A stretch of DNA of 64,000 bases from Caryophanales bacterium (GCA_016290885.1 JAEEVN010000001.1:124001-188000); one strand, 5' to 3'. Shown: positions 1-9,195, counted from the stretch's first letter. Numbers and translations are program-made. Notes: generated by a model not told the origin, from the letters alone.

Positions 1-209
1 TCTGCGTCATCTGTTATTGTATCAAAGTAATATTCTCCATTATCTACTCTTACTCTTGATACATAATCTTTTATATTATTGTCTTGATCCTTTTGATTAA
101 AAGTATAAACTGCATAATCTTGATTATTTTCTTCTAGTCTGAAAATAGTTATTAAATTAGCTACTACTTTTTGACCTTTTGGATTAACAATTGTAACTTT
201 TGTTTCCAT
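1..209 (-). CDS. DUF1292-like protein, 3' end cut by window edge
   Basis: Open reading frame of 69 codons running off the window start, so the C-terminus is missing. The protein begins METKVTIVNPKGQKV and continues with a pattern of short strands (a YAVYTF stretch, then an RVDNGEYYFDTITD stretch). This resembles the small acidic DUF1292 (YrzB-like) proteins of Bacillota, whose role is unknown. The start is fixed by a strong ribosome binding site (AAGGAGG, 217-224) eight bases upstream of the ATG, and a good promoter lies at 237-265. The family call is by eye from a partial protein, so it is moderate. Confidence 0.6.
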   Translation of the reverse strand, partial: METKVTIVNPKGQKVVANLITIFRLEENNQDYAVYTFNQKDQDNNIKDYVSRVRVDNGEYYFDTITDDA

Positions 210-216
210 AAGAGAT

Positions 217-265
217 ACCTCCTTATTCTAAATAAAATTATAACATTTTTTTATTTTTAATACAA
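217..265 (-). promoter_or_regulatory. Promoter and ribosome binding site of the DUF1292-like gene
   Basis: On the minus strand, -35 TTGTAT (260-265) and -10 TATAAT (237-242) are separated by exactly 17 bases, with a TG one base before the -10. An AAGGAGG lies at 217-224. It sits just downstream of the terminator of the preceding gene. Confidence 0.7.
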
Positions 266-275
266 CAATTATTAA

Positions 276-303
276 TAAAAAAAATGGATTAATATCCATT
301 TTT
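276..303 (-). terminator. Terminator of the 302-1894 gene
   Basis: Inverted repeat AAAATGGAT / ATCCATTTT (281-289 and 294-302) with a four-base loop, followed on the minus strand by a run of T. It overlaps the stop codon of the upstream gene. The stem is AT-rich. Confidence 0.65.
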
Positions 304-1894
304 ATTTTAGTACATAAGAACCTTTATATTTATTAAATAATCTCTCTTTTTCTACTACCAATATAACTGCTTGTTTCATCTTGTTATATGTAATACTTTC
401 TAATTTAACATTCTTAATTCTTTTTATTACATTACCTCTAGATCCTAAAACCACTATATTATTATCATTAGATAGGATTATTCCGTTTTTATATATTTCA
501 TCATTAACTATTTTATAATCTTCTAAATCATAATAATATTTCTTATTTTTCTTTTTATTATAGAAACATAATTTATTTTTATCTAATTCTACTATAGTAT
601 CTTTCATATAACCAAGATATAATTTTGATTCATATCTCTCTTTTAAATTACTACTTACTATATATTTCATATCTTCAATTTCATATTGATAATATGTTTT
701 ATTATTAATATTTATTTTTTTACCATAGTGCAATTCATTATCAAATAATACTATATTCTTATTTACTTTTCCTATTTTTACTTTACTATCTAAAAGTATT
801 ATTTGTTTATCAGAATAAGTTATTTTTCTATCTTGATTATCAAGCAAATAATACCTTTTATTCTTTTTAATAGTTTTATAATTATTATTAAATATTACTA
901 TATCATCAAAATGATTTGAATATATTATTTTTTTATTCTTTAAATCATAAACATAATTTTTATCATTAACAAGTATATTTATATGATTACTATCAATATA
1001 TTTATAAGAGAAATTTTTTGCCTTCATTATTTTATAGAATTTATTGGTATCAGTTTCTAATAAACCTAAATAATAATCTCTAATAGTTAATACTAAATTT
1101 TTATTAACAGCATTTGATAAATCTATATTTTTTGGATTTATATTCTTATTAAATGTAAATGTTTCTTCTTTTCTTAATCCATTCATATAAATCATATATA
1201 TTTTATTATTAGAAACGATATATATCTTATCATTATATTCAAAATATTTATCGAAACCATCTCCTATAATATTATTAACTATAGGAAAGAAACAATAATA
1301 TTTTGAATCTTTTTTTACTATAAAATAATCTATTTCATTATTATTAACTTTTTCTTTAATTATTTTATAATCTACTAATAAAACTTTACCTTTTTCATTA
1401 ACAAAATAATTATCTATTAAGAAATATTTATTATTATAATATGGTTTTATATTCTTAATGTTATAGAATAATACTTCACCCTTATCATTAACAATATTAT
1501 TATCTACATATATTAAATTTTCATTAATACCATATATATTATTACCAGAGATTACTTTCTCAAAGTTTGAATTATATACATGATAACCATTATTCTTAAT
1601 AATATAATATTTTTTTGAAACGCTTACTATATTATCTTTATTTATATTTGAAAAACTATATAATCTATTCCCATTATAGTCATATATATCATAATTCGAA
1701 TCATTACGTGCATATAAATATGAGTTATCAAAGTATACTATATCTTCATATTTTTCTTTTATAATCCTCTTTGATTTTGTAATAGTATCAGAACGATCTT
1801 CAGAAGTAATTCTATAAAAGAATATAAGTGATAATATAAGTATGCTTAAAATAACTATTGTAAAAATAGTTTTCTTAATTGTTTTTTTACTCAT
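302..1894 (-). CDS. Membrane-anchored propeller-like protein (paralog of 28502-30328 and 30337-32247)
   Basis: A 530-residue protein with a short basic N-terminus, one membrane segment (about residues 9-28) and a long extracellular part made of repeated short strands with Asn/Lys/Tyr-rich turns, such as YDIYDYNGNRLYSF and NYVYDLKNKKIIYS. This spacing suggests a beta-propeller or WG-like repeat fold. The C-terminal segment (VIKRIKNVKLESITYNK) matches the ends of the two larger proteins near 28.5-32.2 kb, so the three are paralogs. This copy lacks the CxxxxC pairs seen in the other two. It follows xth by 15 bases and is probably co-transcribed. Ribosome binding site AGGGAGTG precedes the ATG. 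No function is recognised; a surface sensor or binding role is inference. Confidence 0.75.
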   Translation of the reverse strand: MSKKTIKKTIFTIVILSILILSLIFFYRITSEDRSDTITKSKRIIKEKYEDIVYFDNSYLYARNDSNYDIYDYNGNRLYSFSNINKDNIVSVSKKYYIIKNNGYHVYNSNFEKVISGNNIYGINENLIYVDNNIVNDKGEVLFYNIKNIKPYYNNKYFLIDNYFVNEKGKVLLVDYKIIKEKVNNNEIDYFIVKKDSKYYCFFPIVNNIIGDGFDKYFEYNDKIYIVSNNKIYMIYMNGLRKEETFTFNKNINPKNIDLSNAVNKNLVLTIRDYYLGLLETDTNKFYKIMKAKNFSYKYIDSNHINILVNDKNYVYDLKNKKIIYSNHFDDIVIFNNNYKTIKKNKRYYLLDNQDRKITYSDKQIILLDSKVKIGKVNKNIVLFDNELHYGKKININNKTYYQYEIEDMKYIVSSNLKERYESKLYLGYMKDTIVELDKNKLCFYNKKKNKKYYYDLEDYKIVNDEIYKNGIILSNDNNIVVLGSRGNVIKRIKNVKLESITYNKMKQAVILVVEKERLFNKYKGSYVLK

Positions 1895-1909
1895 ATTATC
1901 ACTCCCTTT

Positions 1910-2665
1910 CTATTCTAAATCTATGTCTAAACCTATTGGAGCATGATCACTACCCATAATATCATCATAAATATATGCTCCAGTTACTTTATTAATTATA
2001 TTTTTAGATACTATAAAATAATCTATTCTCCAACCTATATTTCTTGCTCTACAGCCTTCTAAATAGCTCCACCAAGTATATTTAATTTCATCTTTATGAA
2101 AATATCTAAATGTATCTATAAAACCCGAATCAAGTAATTCACTAAACTTACTTCTTTCTTCATAAGTAAATCCAGCATTACCAATATTAGCTTTAGCGTT
2201 TTTAATATCCATTTCAGTATGTGCAACATTAAAATCACCACATACTACTACTGGTTTAGATTCTTCTAATTTTTTAAGAAAATTTCGAAAATCATCTTCC
2301 CAAACCATTCTATAATCAAGTCTAGTAAGGTCTCTTTTTACATTTGGAACATACACAGTAACTAGATAAAAATCATTAAACTCTAAAGTAATAATTCTAC
2401 CTTCATGATCATGTTCATCTATTCCCATTCCATATGAGATAGATATAGGCTTCACCCTACTATATACTAGTGTTCCTGAATAGCCCTTCTTCTCGGCAGG
2501 ATTTAATATCATTTCATATCCATCTTTTTTAAAATTAAATTGATCTATCTCTGCTTTTGATTCTTGAATACAAAATATATCTGCATTTATATTATCAAAG
2601 AATTCTTCAAATCCTTTTTTAAGTACTGCTCTAAAACCTGCTACATTCCATGATACTATTTTCAT
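1910..2665 (-). CDS. xth: Exodeoxyribonuclease III / AP endonuclease
   Basis: A 251-residue protein of the EEP (exonuclease III/APE1) family, which cuts DNA 5' to abasic sites and removes 3' blocking groups during base excision repair. Visible motifs in order: KIVSWNVAGFR at the N-terminus, the metal-binding Glu in CIQESK (Glu35), GDFNVAH near residue 143, WRIDYF near 213 and the catalytic GSDHAP near 238. Length is normal for the family. The start is supported by GGAGGTACTTT before the ATG and by a promoter at 2683-2711. The downstream membrane protein gene (302-1894) is 15 bases away. Confidence 0.93.
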   Translation of the reverse strand: MKIVSWNVAGFRAVLKKGFEEFFDNINADIFCIQESKAEIDQFNFKKDGYEMILNPAEKKGYSGTLVYSRVKPISISYGMGIDEHDHEGRIITLEFNDFYLVTVYVPNVKRDLTRLDYRMVWEDDFRNFLKKLEESKPVVVCGDFNVAHTEMDIKNAKANIGNAGFTYEERSKFSELLDSGFIDTFRYFHKDEIKYTWWSYLEGCRARNIGWRIDYFIVSKNIINKVTGAYIYDDIMGSDHAPIGLDIDLE

Positions 2666-2717
2666 AAAGTACCTCCATAACTATTTTATCACATTAATCT
2701 ATCAGTTTAAATCTTTT
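2665..2717 (-). repeat. 53-base promoter repeat, copy A
   Basis: Aligns without gaps to 3934-3986 with 43 of 53 identical positions by eye, covering -35, spacer, -10 and the start of the leader. It ends at the xth ATG. Confidence 0.75.
2683..2711 (-). promoter_or_regulatory. Promoter of xth
   Basis: -35 TTTAAA (2706-2711), 17-base spacer, extended -10 TGATAAAAT (hexamer 2683-2688). The -35 overlaps the last codons of the upstream gene. The surrounding 53 bases are near-identical to those at 3934-3986. Confidence 0.65.
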
Positions 2718-3916
2718 CTTAAATCTTCATAATGATACTTTATTGGTTCTTTTAAAATATCAGTTTGTAATTCTTTTGCAATCTTATTAATAGTTGCCTT
2801 ATCTAGTCTATCCACTTTTTTTATTGGATAACTATTTTGTAGATATACTCCATTAGTATTTGGAGCCATTTCAAACTTTTCCCAATCAATGGATATTGCG
2901 CCATCAGAATGATATTTTCCATTAACATATGTTGTTATTGTATCCTTTTCAGATAAAATCATATAATATGGTTTAGTATAAACGTCATACGAACTATAAT
3001 ATTCCTTACTTTTGTATTCCTCTATAGATGTTTCATCATAATACCTATCAATATTATAACTTTCATCTATTCCAATTAAGGCATATATTTGCCCATCTAC
3101 ATATAATATCTTACATTCAATGTAAAAATCATTAAAATATGGGTCATATTCACCATATCTAGTCCAGCTGTTGTATGAATATCTTCCTAACGCCGCATAC
3201 TCTAAATTTCCATTTTCTTCTGGTAAAGTCAATATAGCATTATATATATAATAAGGATATTTAACATTTTCATTAATAACATTTTCTTTAGAAGGATCAT
3301 CATAAAAATAGTTTTCATCTATCCCAAACATAGTAGATTTTCTATAACATTTTCCTCCTATATTACTATCATAATTTTCACAATCATGGCCATCATTAAG
3401 TTTATTTTCAAGTTCTTTAGTTTCATCTGAATATAATAAATCTCTTTGCTTCAATTCTTTATAAAAATCTCTTGTAGTTTTATAATTTTCTTTTTTAACA
3501 GTATAAGCACTAGTACTTGAATTATATTTCATATCAAATAGAAAATTACTAATTGGGATTTCAAAAAGTGACAAGATACTTATAAGAATTGGTATTATTA
3601 TTAAAACTACATACAATGTTGTTTTTAATTTTGATATACTTTTTTTATATAAACTTTTTAAAAAAGTAATCAGTATCACGATTGGATAAATAAAACCTAC
3701 TGCGAAAAGTATTGCATATTTGAAAAGTCTTAATATTATTATTGTACCTAAAGCCTGTCCAATACTATCTAATCCGGTATTATCACCAACCATAGCATCA
3801 CTCATATTTGATAATATATGTGGAAATAAGAATATCATAAATAATACGAATAAATATTCAAGTATTATTTTTATAATTGTTTTTTTCTTTTGTAACTTAA
3901 TTTTTTGTTCAATCAT
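2702..3916 (-). CDS. Polytopic membrane protein with extracellular domain, unknown function
   Basis: A 404-residue protein not recognised. The N-terminal third has three to four hydrophobic segments (about residues 15-35, 55-88 and 98-120) with a short loop between the first two. The remaining 280 residues are hydrophilic and Tyr-rich, with two Cys pairs in HDCENYDSNIGGKCYRK that could form a disulfide outside the cell. The gene ends in TGA. It has its own promoter (3952-3980), which is a copy of the xth promoter, so the gene looks like an independent unit inserted between the flavoprotein genes and xth. Ribosome binding site AGGTAGG is rather far from the ATG. Function unknown. Confidence 0.7.
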   Translation of the reverse strand: MIEQKIKLQKKKTIIKIILEYLFVLFMIFLFPHILSNMSDAMVGDNTGLDSIGQALGTIIILRLFKYAILFAVGFIYPIVILITFLKSLYKKSISKLKTTLYVVLIIIPILISILSLFEIPISNFLFDMKYNSSTSAYTVKKENYKTTRDFYKELKQRDLLYSDETKELENKLNDGHDCENYDSNIGGKCYRKSTMFGIDENYFYDDPSKENVINENVKYPYYIYNAILTLPEENGNLEYAALGRYSYNSWTRYGEYDPYFNDFYIECKILYVDGQIYALIGIDESYNIDRYYDETSIEEYKSKEYYSSYDVYTKPYYMILSEKDTITTYVNGKYHSDGAISIDWEKFEMAPNTNGVYLQNSYPIKKVDRLDKATINKIAKELQTDILKEPIKYHYEDLRKDLN

Positions 3917-3933
3917 TTTTAACGCCTACCTTT

Positions 3934-3986
3934 TAAAGTACTTTCATATTCATTTTATCACATTAATTAAATGGTTTAAATCTTTT
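3934..3986 (-). repeat. 53-base promoter repeat, copy B
   Basis: Second copy of the segment at 2665-2717, containing the -35 TTTAAA, spacer and TGATAAAAT. Differences are mostly in the spacer and the 5' leader. Confidence 0.75.
3952..3980 (-). promoter_or_regulatory. Promoter of the 2702-3916 gene
   Basis: -35 TTTAAA (3975-3980), 17 bases, -10 TAAAAT (3952-3957) with extended TG. It is identical in layout to the xth promoter and overlaps the end of the upstream flavoprotein gene. Confidence 0.65.
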
Positions 3987-5516
3987 TGCAAAGTTTTCTA
4001 CTTGAATTATACCATCTACTGCAGAAGTTGTTATTCCTCCTGAATAACCTGCACCTTCTCCACATGGATATATACCTTTTATATTAGATTCACCTATGTC
4101 ATCTCTAAGTATTGTAAGAGGACTAGATGTTCTTGATTCTATTCCAAGAAGTATTGCATCTTTTTCAAAAGAAGATATTTGTTTCGAAAAATGAGGCATT
4201 GCTTCTTTAATAGAACTAGATATATATTCTGGTAATATATCATTTAAATTTTTAAATATATACTTACCTTTAATACCACCTGTTTTAACTTCATTAACAG
4301 TATTATTAACAAAGTCTTCATATCTTTGAACAGGTATATTACCATTACCTATTTCATATGCTTTTCTTTCTAATTCTTTTTGGAAATTTAATCCATCAAA
4401 TAAACCTGTTCCATAGTCATTACTATTTACGGTAACAACTAATGCTGAATTTGAAAAACCTGAGTCTCTTTTATAATCACTCATACCATTAATAGATAAA
4501 TATCCTTTTTCAGAAGATGCATTAATTACATAACCACCAGGACACATACAAAAAGAATATACACCTCTATTATCTTTAGTAGTATAAGTTAATTTATAAT
4601 TAGCTGGCTCTAATAATTTATAATTATCCCCATATAAATCTTTAGATATTTGTTCTTCCTTGTGGATAATTCTAAGCCCTACTGCAAATGGTTTTGGAAG
4701 CATTTTTATATTATTATCATTTAACATAAAATATGTATCTCTTGCACTATGACCTATTGCTAAAAATACATTATTAGTTATTATTTCTTCATTGCCATTA
4801 ACAATTATCTTCTCTAGTTTATTATTATTTATTACTAAATCAGTTAAGCAAGTATTATATCTAAATTCTCCTCCATAACTAATTATTTTATTTCTTAAAT
4901 TAATTACTACATCTCTAAGTACATCAGTACCTATATGTGGTTTATTAGCATACATTATTTCTTCTGGTGCACCTGAATCTACAAATATTTTAAATACTTC
5001 TCTAATTCTATTATATTTATCTTTAACTAAAGTATTTAATTTACCATCAGAAAAAGTTCCTGCTCCACCTTCTCCAAATATTGGATTAGAGTTTTCATTA
5101 AGTTTATTTGTTTTCCAAAATTCATCCACTGTTTTAACTCTATTTTCTATTTTTTCTCCTCTTTCTATTATTATTGGTTTATAACCATATTTAGAAAGAA
5201 AATAACCAAGGAATAAACCCGCAGGCCCTGATCCTACTACTACTGGTCTACTATTTAATTCTTCATTTCCTAAAGTAGGAAATATATATTCTTCATTTGG
5301 TGTTCTTATAACATTTTTTTCTTTTAATACTTTTTCTTCATTATCTACTTCTATATCAAAAGTATAAACATACATTAATTCTTTTCTAGCATCTAAAGAT
5401 TTTTTTACAATCTTAAAAGAGTTAATTTTATTATGAATTAACTTTTCTATTTTTGATTTAATATGTTTATCATCATCATTTAAAATATTTATTTTAACAT
5501 TACTAATTCTTAACAT
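3963..5516 (-). CDS. FAD-dependent oxidoreductase (COG2509-like)
   Basis: A 517-residue flavoprotein. Residues about 1-85 are a small alpha/beta N-terminal domain. The FAD-binding Rossmann motif follows (VVGSGPAGLFLGYFLSKYG, then IIIERGE), with GGAGTFSDGKLNT near residue 155 and a C-terminal YPCGEGAGYSGGI flavin motif. This layout matches the uncharacterised FAD-dependent dehydrogenases of Bacillota and Bacteroidota; the substrate is unknown. It overlaps the end of the next flavoprotein gene upstream by seven bases, which suggests one operon. The ribosome binding site before the ATG is weak, consistent with translational coupling. Confidence 0.85.
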   Translation of the reverse strand: MLRISNVKINILNDDDKHIKSKIEKLIHNKINSFKIVKKSLDARKELMYVYTFDIEVDNEEKVLKEKNVIRTPNEEYIFPTLGNEELNSRPVVVGSGPAGLFLGYFLSKYGYKPIIIERGEKIENRVKTVDEFWKTNKLNENSNPIFGEGGAGTFSDGKLNTLVKDKYNRIREVFKIFVDSGAPEEIMYANKPHIGTDVLRDVVINLRNKIISYGGEFRYNTCLTDLVINNNKLEKIIVNGNEEIITNNVFLAIGHSARDTYFMLNDNNIKMLPKPFAVGLRIIHKEEQISKDLYGDNYKLLEPANYKLTYTTKDNRGVYSFCMCPGGYVINASSEKGYLSINGMSDYKRDSGFSNSALVVTVNSNDYGTGLFDGLNFQKELERKAYEIGNGNIPVQRYEDFVNNTVNEVKTGGIKGKYIFKNLNDILPEYISSSIKEAMPHFSKQISSFEKDAILLGIESRTSSPLTILRDDIGESNIKGIYPCGEGAGYSGGITTSAVDGIIQVENFAKRFKPFN

Positions 5517-6691
5517 AATTCTTTAATCCTATCACTAACAATTAAACCAGAAAGAATAGCAAATGAAATATTATAACCACCACAATCACCATCTACATCA
5601 AGAAGTTCTCCTGTTAAGAATAAATTATTAATCTTTTTAGTTTCAAAAGTATTTATATCTATTTCATTAACATCTATTCCACCCATAGTAACTTGTGAAT
5701 TATCAAATAATTTAGTACCAGTTACATTTAATTTAAAATTAGTTAATAAATCTAATATATTGTGTTTTTCTTCTAAAGATAAATTTTCTTTTAATTTATC
5801 TTTAGATATATTAGATAATTTTAATATTACTGATGCTATTTTTTCATTAACTATTTTCTTTAAAACATCATATATCTTTCCATTAGGTAATTTATCAAAA
5901 TAATTATTATAGTCATTTGTATAAGGCATAAAATTAATTTTTATAATAGGTTTATTTAATATATGTACATATCTGCTTAAATTAAACACACATATACCTG
6001 ATACTCCATAATCAGTTAGTTGTAGTTCTCCAGCTTCTTCTTTAATTAATTTATCATCATCATAAATAGATACTATAGCATCAGTTCTAACTCCATCCAT
6101 TTCTTTTAAGAATTTACCTTCGCAAAGTACTTGTACTAATGATGGATAAAGATTAGTAACACTTAGTCCAAGTTTAGAAAGTAAATTATATGAATCTCCT
6201 TCAGTACCTGTTACTTTATATGATTTAGATCCAGATGATACTACTAAAGCATCACAAGATAATTCATTATTAATAATGAATTTATCATTTTCTTTTTTAA
6301 TATCATTTACTCTATAATCAAACTTAAATACTACTCCCTTATTTAATGCTTCTTCATATAAAGCATCTCTTATAGTAGAAGATTTATTAGTAAATGGATA
6401 ATAATATCCATTTTTTATTTTTATTTCTACTCCTAGAGATTTAATAAAGTTAAGAACTCTGTCTTTATTATTTTCATTAATAATATTTCCTATATTATTA
6501 TCCAATATGCTGTGGAAATGTTCTTTAGAAAAATCATCATTTAAAAAGTTACATCTTCCATTACCAGTCACTAATATCTTTTTACCAGGAATACTATTTT
6601 TTTCTAATACTAAGATTTCGTTATTGGAGTTTTTAGAATTAATAGCAGTAGTAAGTCCACTTACTCCTGCTCCTATTATAATTATTTTCAT
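5510..6691 (-). CDS. HI0933/YhiN-type flavoprotein
   Basis: A 393-residue NAD(P)/FAD-dependent oxidoreductase of the HI0933/YhiN family. It starts with the dinucleotide-binding motif IIIGAGVSGLTTAINS, then the family signature PGKKILVTGNGRCNF near residue 40, a central domain, and the C-terminal FLTGELLDVDGDCGGYN flavin motif. The family's reaction is not established; such proteins commonly accompany RNA or cell-envelope genes. Ribosome binding site AGAGGTT precedes the ATG, and a terminator plus an extended -10 (TGTTATAAT, 6715-6723) lie directly upstream. It is the first gene of a two-gene unit with the COG2509-like gene. Confidence 0.87.
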   Translation of the reverse strand: MKIIIIGAGVSGLTTAINSKNSNNEILVLEKNSIPGKKILVTGNGRCNFLNDDFSKEHFHSILDNNIGNIINENNKDRVLNFIKSLGVEIKIKNGYYYPFTNKSSTIRDALYEEALNKGVVFKFDYRVNDIKKENDKFIINNELSCDALVVSSGSKSYKVTGTEGDSYNLLSKLGLSVTNLYPSLVQVLCEGKFLKEMDGVRTDAIVSIYDDDKLIKEEAGELQLTDYGVSGICVFNLSRYVHILNKPIIKINFMPYTNDYNNYFDKLPNGKIYDVLKKIVNEKIASVILKLSNISKDKLKENLSLEEKHNILDLLTNFKLNVTGTKLFDNSQVTMGGIDVNEIDINTFETKKINNLFLTGELLDVDGDCGGYNISFAILSGLIVSDRIKELC

Positions 6692-6714
6692 ATTAACCTC
6701 TTTTTTTCTCTTTA

Positions 6715-6723
6715 ATTATAACA
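6715..6723 (-). promoter_or_regulatory. Extended -10 promoter of the flavoprotein operon
   Basis: TGTTATAAT on the minus strand, a few bases after the T-run of the preceding terminator. No good -35 is visible at 17 bases; the TG extension may compensate. Confidence 0.5.
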
Positions 6724-6724
6724 T

Positions 6725-6747
6725 AAAAAAAGATGCTTAGCATCTTT
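6725..6747 (-). terminator. Terminator of the kinase/tail-anchored protein operon
   Basis: Stem AAAGATGC / GCATCTTT (6729-6736, 6740-6747) with loop TAA on the minus strand, then seven T. It starts just after the stop codon at 6750. Confidence 0.85.
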
Positions 6748-6749
6748 AA

Positions 6750-7310
6750 TTATAAGAATATAAATACACAAAGAATTGCTACTATTATAATTACTATAAT
6801 AGACATTAATACTATATTTGCATATCCTATTTGATTTATCTTTTTAATAGGTACCTCTGGATTTGATAATGTCTTTTTTAATGACTTATTCATTGCTGGA
6901 ACATCAGGAGTAATAGTTTGTTCTATTGGAGCTTGATTAAATACTGCGCTTGCTTCTTCTAATGTTGTTGCAGGATTATATTCTCCAGCATCAGGAGTTA
7001 CTGTATTTAGTGGTCTTTCCATAACATCTCTTCTTGTTTCTTCAAGTAATGTATTTGGAGTTTTTACAACATTTGATCCACTTTGACCTTCTGGCATAAT
7101 TGGTTCTTTTGGTTCTATACTTTGTTTTTGATTTAACGATTCTTGTTCTAGAAGTTCATTATATCTTCTTTCAACATCCTCAGGATCAGGTGTAACTCCA
7201 GGTTCATAACTATTTAATATACCCATTAATCTAGCATCTCTTGTAACCAATATATTAGGTTCTTTATTATAAATATATCTTATTAAAGCACTTTTTAAAT
7301 CTTTATTCAT
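6750..7310 (-). CDS. Tail-anchored membrane protein, partner gene of the histidine kinase
   Basis: A 186-residue protein of unknown family. The N-terminus (about residues 1-60) is charged and probably helical, with an RYIYNKEPNILVTRDARLMG stretch. The middle is Pro/Glu/Thr-rich and looks disordered. One hydrophobic segment of about 22 residues (NIVLMSIIVIIIVAILCVFI) ends the protein. With no signal peptide and a C-terminal membrane segment, it is probably tail-anchored with the bulk in the cytoplasm. It starts eight bases after the stop of the hybrid histidine kinase and shares its terminator, so the two are an operon. A role in kinase signalling is inference from position only. Confidence 0.7.
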   Translation of the reverse strand: MNKDLKSALIRYIYNKEPNILVTRDARLMGILNSYEPGVTPDPEDVERRYNELLEQESLNQKQSIEPKEPIMPEGQSGSNVVKTPNTLLEETRRDVMERPLNTVTPDAGEYNPATTLEEASAVFNQAPIEQTITPDVPAMNKSLKKTLSNPEVPIKKINQIGYANIVLMSIIVIIIVAILCVFIFL

Positions 7311-7318
7311 ATTATCAC

Positions 7319-9139
7319 CTACTTAATAATTTTATCTAATTTTTCTTTTATTTGATCTCTTGTAAATGGTTTTGCTATATAACAATTAAATCCTTCATTT
7401 AAGTATTTTTCTTTTGCTCCTGAAACTGCATCTGCAGTTAAAGCAACAACTGGAGTATCAAATCCATTTATTTTCTTTAATTCATTAAATGTTGTTTCTC
7501 CACTCATTTCAGGCATCATAATATCAAGTAAAATAATGTCATACTTCTTCCCGCTTTTGATTTTATCTAAACATTCTTGTCCACTTAAAGCATTGTCAAT
7601 TTCAAAATTTAATTGAGATAATGCTCTAGCAGCAACTTTAATATTTAATTCATTATCATCTACTACAAGAACTTTCATTCCTTTATAGTCTTCTCTATAT
7701 GTTCCATTCTTAGCGATTTCTTCACCTTCAGGTTTAGTCATCTTACTAATCTTTTGTGGAATTTGTGCAACAAATATTGATCCTTTACCAAATGTAGAAT
7801 TAACATTTATTTTTCCACCCATCATATCAAGTAATTTTTTAGTAATAGCAAGTCCAAGCCCTGTACCTTCAATTGTAGAATTCTTTTCATCTAATCTCTC
7901 AAATTTAGTAAATAATTTTTGAATAGATTCTTTTTTAATACCTCTTCCAGTATCTTCTACAGAAACAATCAGTAAACATTTATCATCATTATTAATACAT
8001 TTTACATCTAGAATAACTTGTCCTTTATCAGTATACTTAATTGCATTTGTTAATAAGTTATTAACTATTTGTTTAACATGTACTTTATCTCCGATTAATT
8101 CATATGGTAAATCTTTAGCAAAATTCATTTTGAAATCTATAGGTTTATTACCAATTCTTGTTGCATCTACTTTAGCAAGTTTTTCAATTTCTTCTTTAAA
8201 GTTATATGGTTTAGAAACTATATCTAATTTATCACTTTCTATCTTACTAATATCAAGTATATTTCCTACTATTTCAAGAAGTGTATTTGATGCATTAATT
8301 ATATCATCAGTATCTTCTTTTACTTGAGGTGGAACTTCTTTTTCGTAAGATGCTATATCTTCAGATAAACCAACTATTGCATTTAATGGTGTTCTTATTT
8401 CATGTGACATACTAGATAAGAAATCTGATTTTGCTCTATTAGCTTTTTCTGCTATGTCTTTAGCATTTTCTACTTCTCTTAACATCTTAACATCTGGATT
8501 CTCTATAGTAAAGAACATTATAAAGCATAAGAATGATTCAACAAAACAAATTATCATTAATTCTGGATTATGTCTTTGAATAATAATTGCTATAAAGCAG
8601 AATACTAAATATATAAACATTGGTATTACTTTTTTATTAGCAAATTTCCTAATATTAGGTATTAGTATTAAAACTATTAATGCTGATGTTCCAAGCCCAA
8701 CAAATGATGAATAATCTACAGCAGTACCATATGTATATACTATTTGATTTGTATAATCCAAATGGAAATTCATTGGTAAGAAGAATACCACTAGACATAA
8801 CGCAAAATATACCCAGAATACAAATCTCATTATTTTAAAATCTTTGTTTGTACATAAATTAATTACATACCACAAAACAAGTACTCCAAATACTATAAAA
8901 TAAACGAGATATAGTTTTACTACAAAGTCTGGAATAATAGGATTAAATAATTCATATTTATAACTAACTTCTGCTGATAATAATTGTAATATTAATCCTA
9001 TTACATTACAAAATAGCATGAATTTATATATTAAAGTTTCTTCATTTTTAAATCTTTCTTTTGAGAAATAAATAAAAATTAATGCTCCCATGTATATCAT
9101 ACTAAAAAATGTCAAATATGTTAATTTTGTTACAACCAT
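7319..9139 (-). CDS. Hybrid sensor histidine kinase with receiver domain
   Basis: A 606-residue membrane sensor. Residues 1-215 hold about seven hydrophobic segments, followed by a short coiled coil. The HisKA domain has the phospho-accepting His246 in SHEIRTPLNA; the ATPase domain shows NLLTNAIKYTDKG, VEDTGRGI and GTGLGLAITK. A C-terminal receiver domain starts with KVLVVDDNELN, carries the phospho-acceptor Asp539 in ILLDIMMPEMSG, and ends with ALTADA and YIAKPF. There is no DNA-binding output domain and no response regulator gene beside it, so signal output must lie elsewhere or act through protein contacts. Ribosome binding site AGAGGTG precedes the ATG. The signal is unknown. Confidence 0.92.
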   Translation of the reverse strand: MVVTKLTYLTFFSMIYMGALIFIYFSKERFKNEETLIYKFMLFCNVIGLILQLLSAEVSYKYELFNPIIPDFVVKLYLVYFIVFGVLVLWYVINLCTNKDFKIMRFVFWVYFALCLVVFFLPMNFHLDYTNQIVYTYGTAVDYSSFVGLGTSALIVLILIPNIRKFANKKVIPMFIYLVFCFIAIIIQRHNPELMIICFVESFLCFIMFFTIENPDVKMLREVENAKDIAEKANRAKSDFLSSMSHEIRTPLNAIVGLSEDIASYEKEVPPQVKEDTDDIINASNTLLEIVGNILDISKIESDKLDIVSKPYNFKEEIEKLAKVDATRIGNKPIDFKMNFAKDLPYELIGDKVHVKQIVNNLLTNAIKYTDKGQVILDVKCINNDDKCLLIVSVEDTGRGIKKESIQKLFTKFERLDEKNSTIEGTGLGLAITKKLLDMMGGKINVNSTFGKGSIFVAQIPQKISKMTKPEGEEIAKNGTYREDYKGMKVLVVDDNELNIKVAARALSQLNFEIDNALSGQECLDKIKSGKKYDIILLDIMMPEMSGETTFNELKKINGFDTPVVALTADAVSGAKEKYLNEGFNCYIAKPFTRDQIKEKLDKIIK

Positions 9140-9165
9140 ATTAGCACCTCTTATTATATATAATT

Positions 9166-9174
9166 AGTATACCA
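9166..9174 (-). promoter_or_regulatory. Extended -10 promoter of the histidine kinase operon
   Basis: TGGTATACT on the minus strand, with a weak TTTAGT at the -35 position 17 bases upstream, close after the preceding terminator. Confidence 0.45.
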
Positions 9175-9195
9175 TATTTTTTAATATAACTAAAC

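Noticed and set aside
7319..9139. Possible separate response regulator gene at the end of the kinase
   Set aside because: The receiver domain is in frame with the kinase with no stop between them; it is one hybrid protein.
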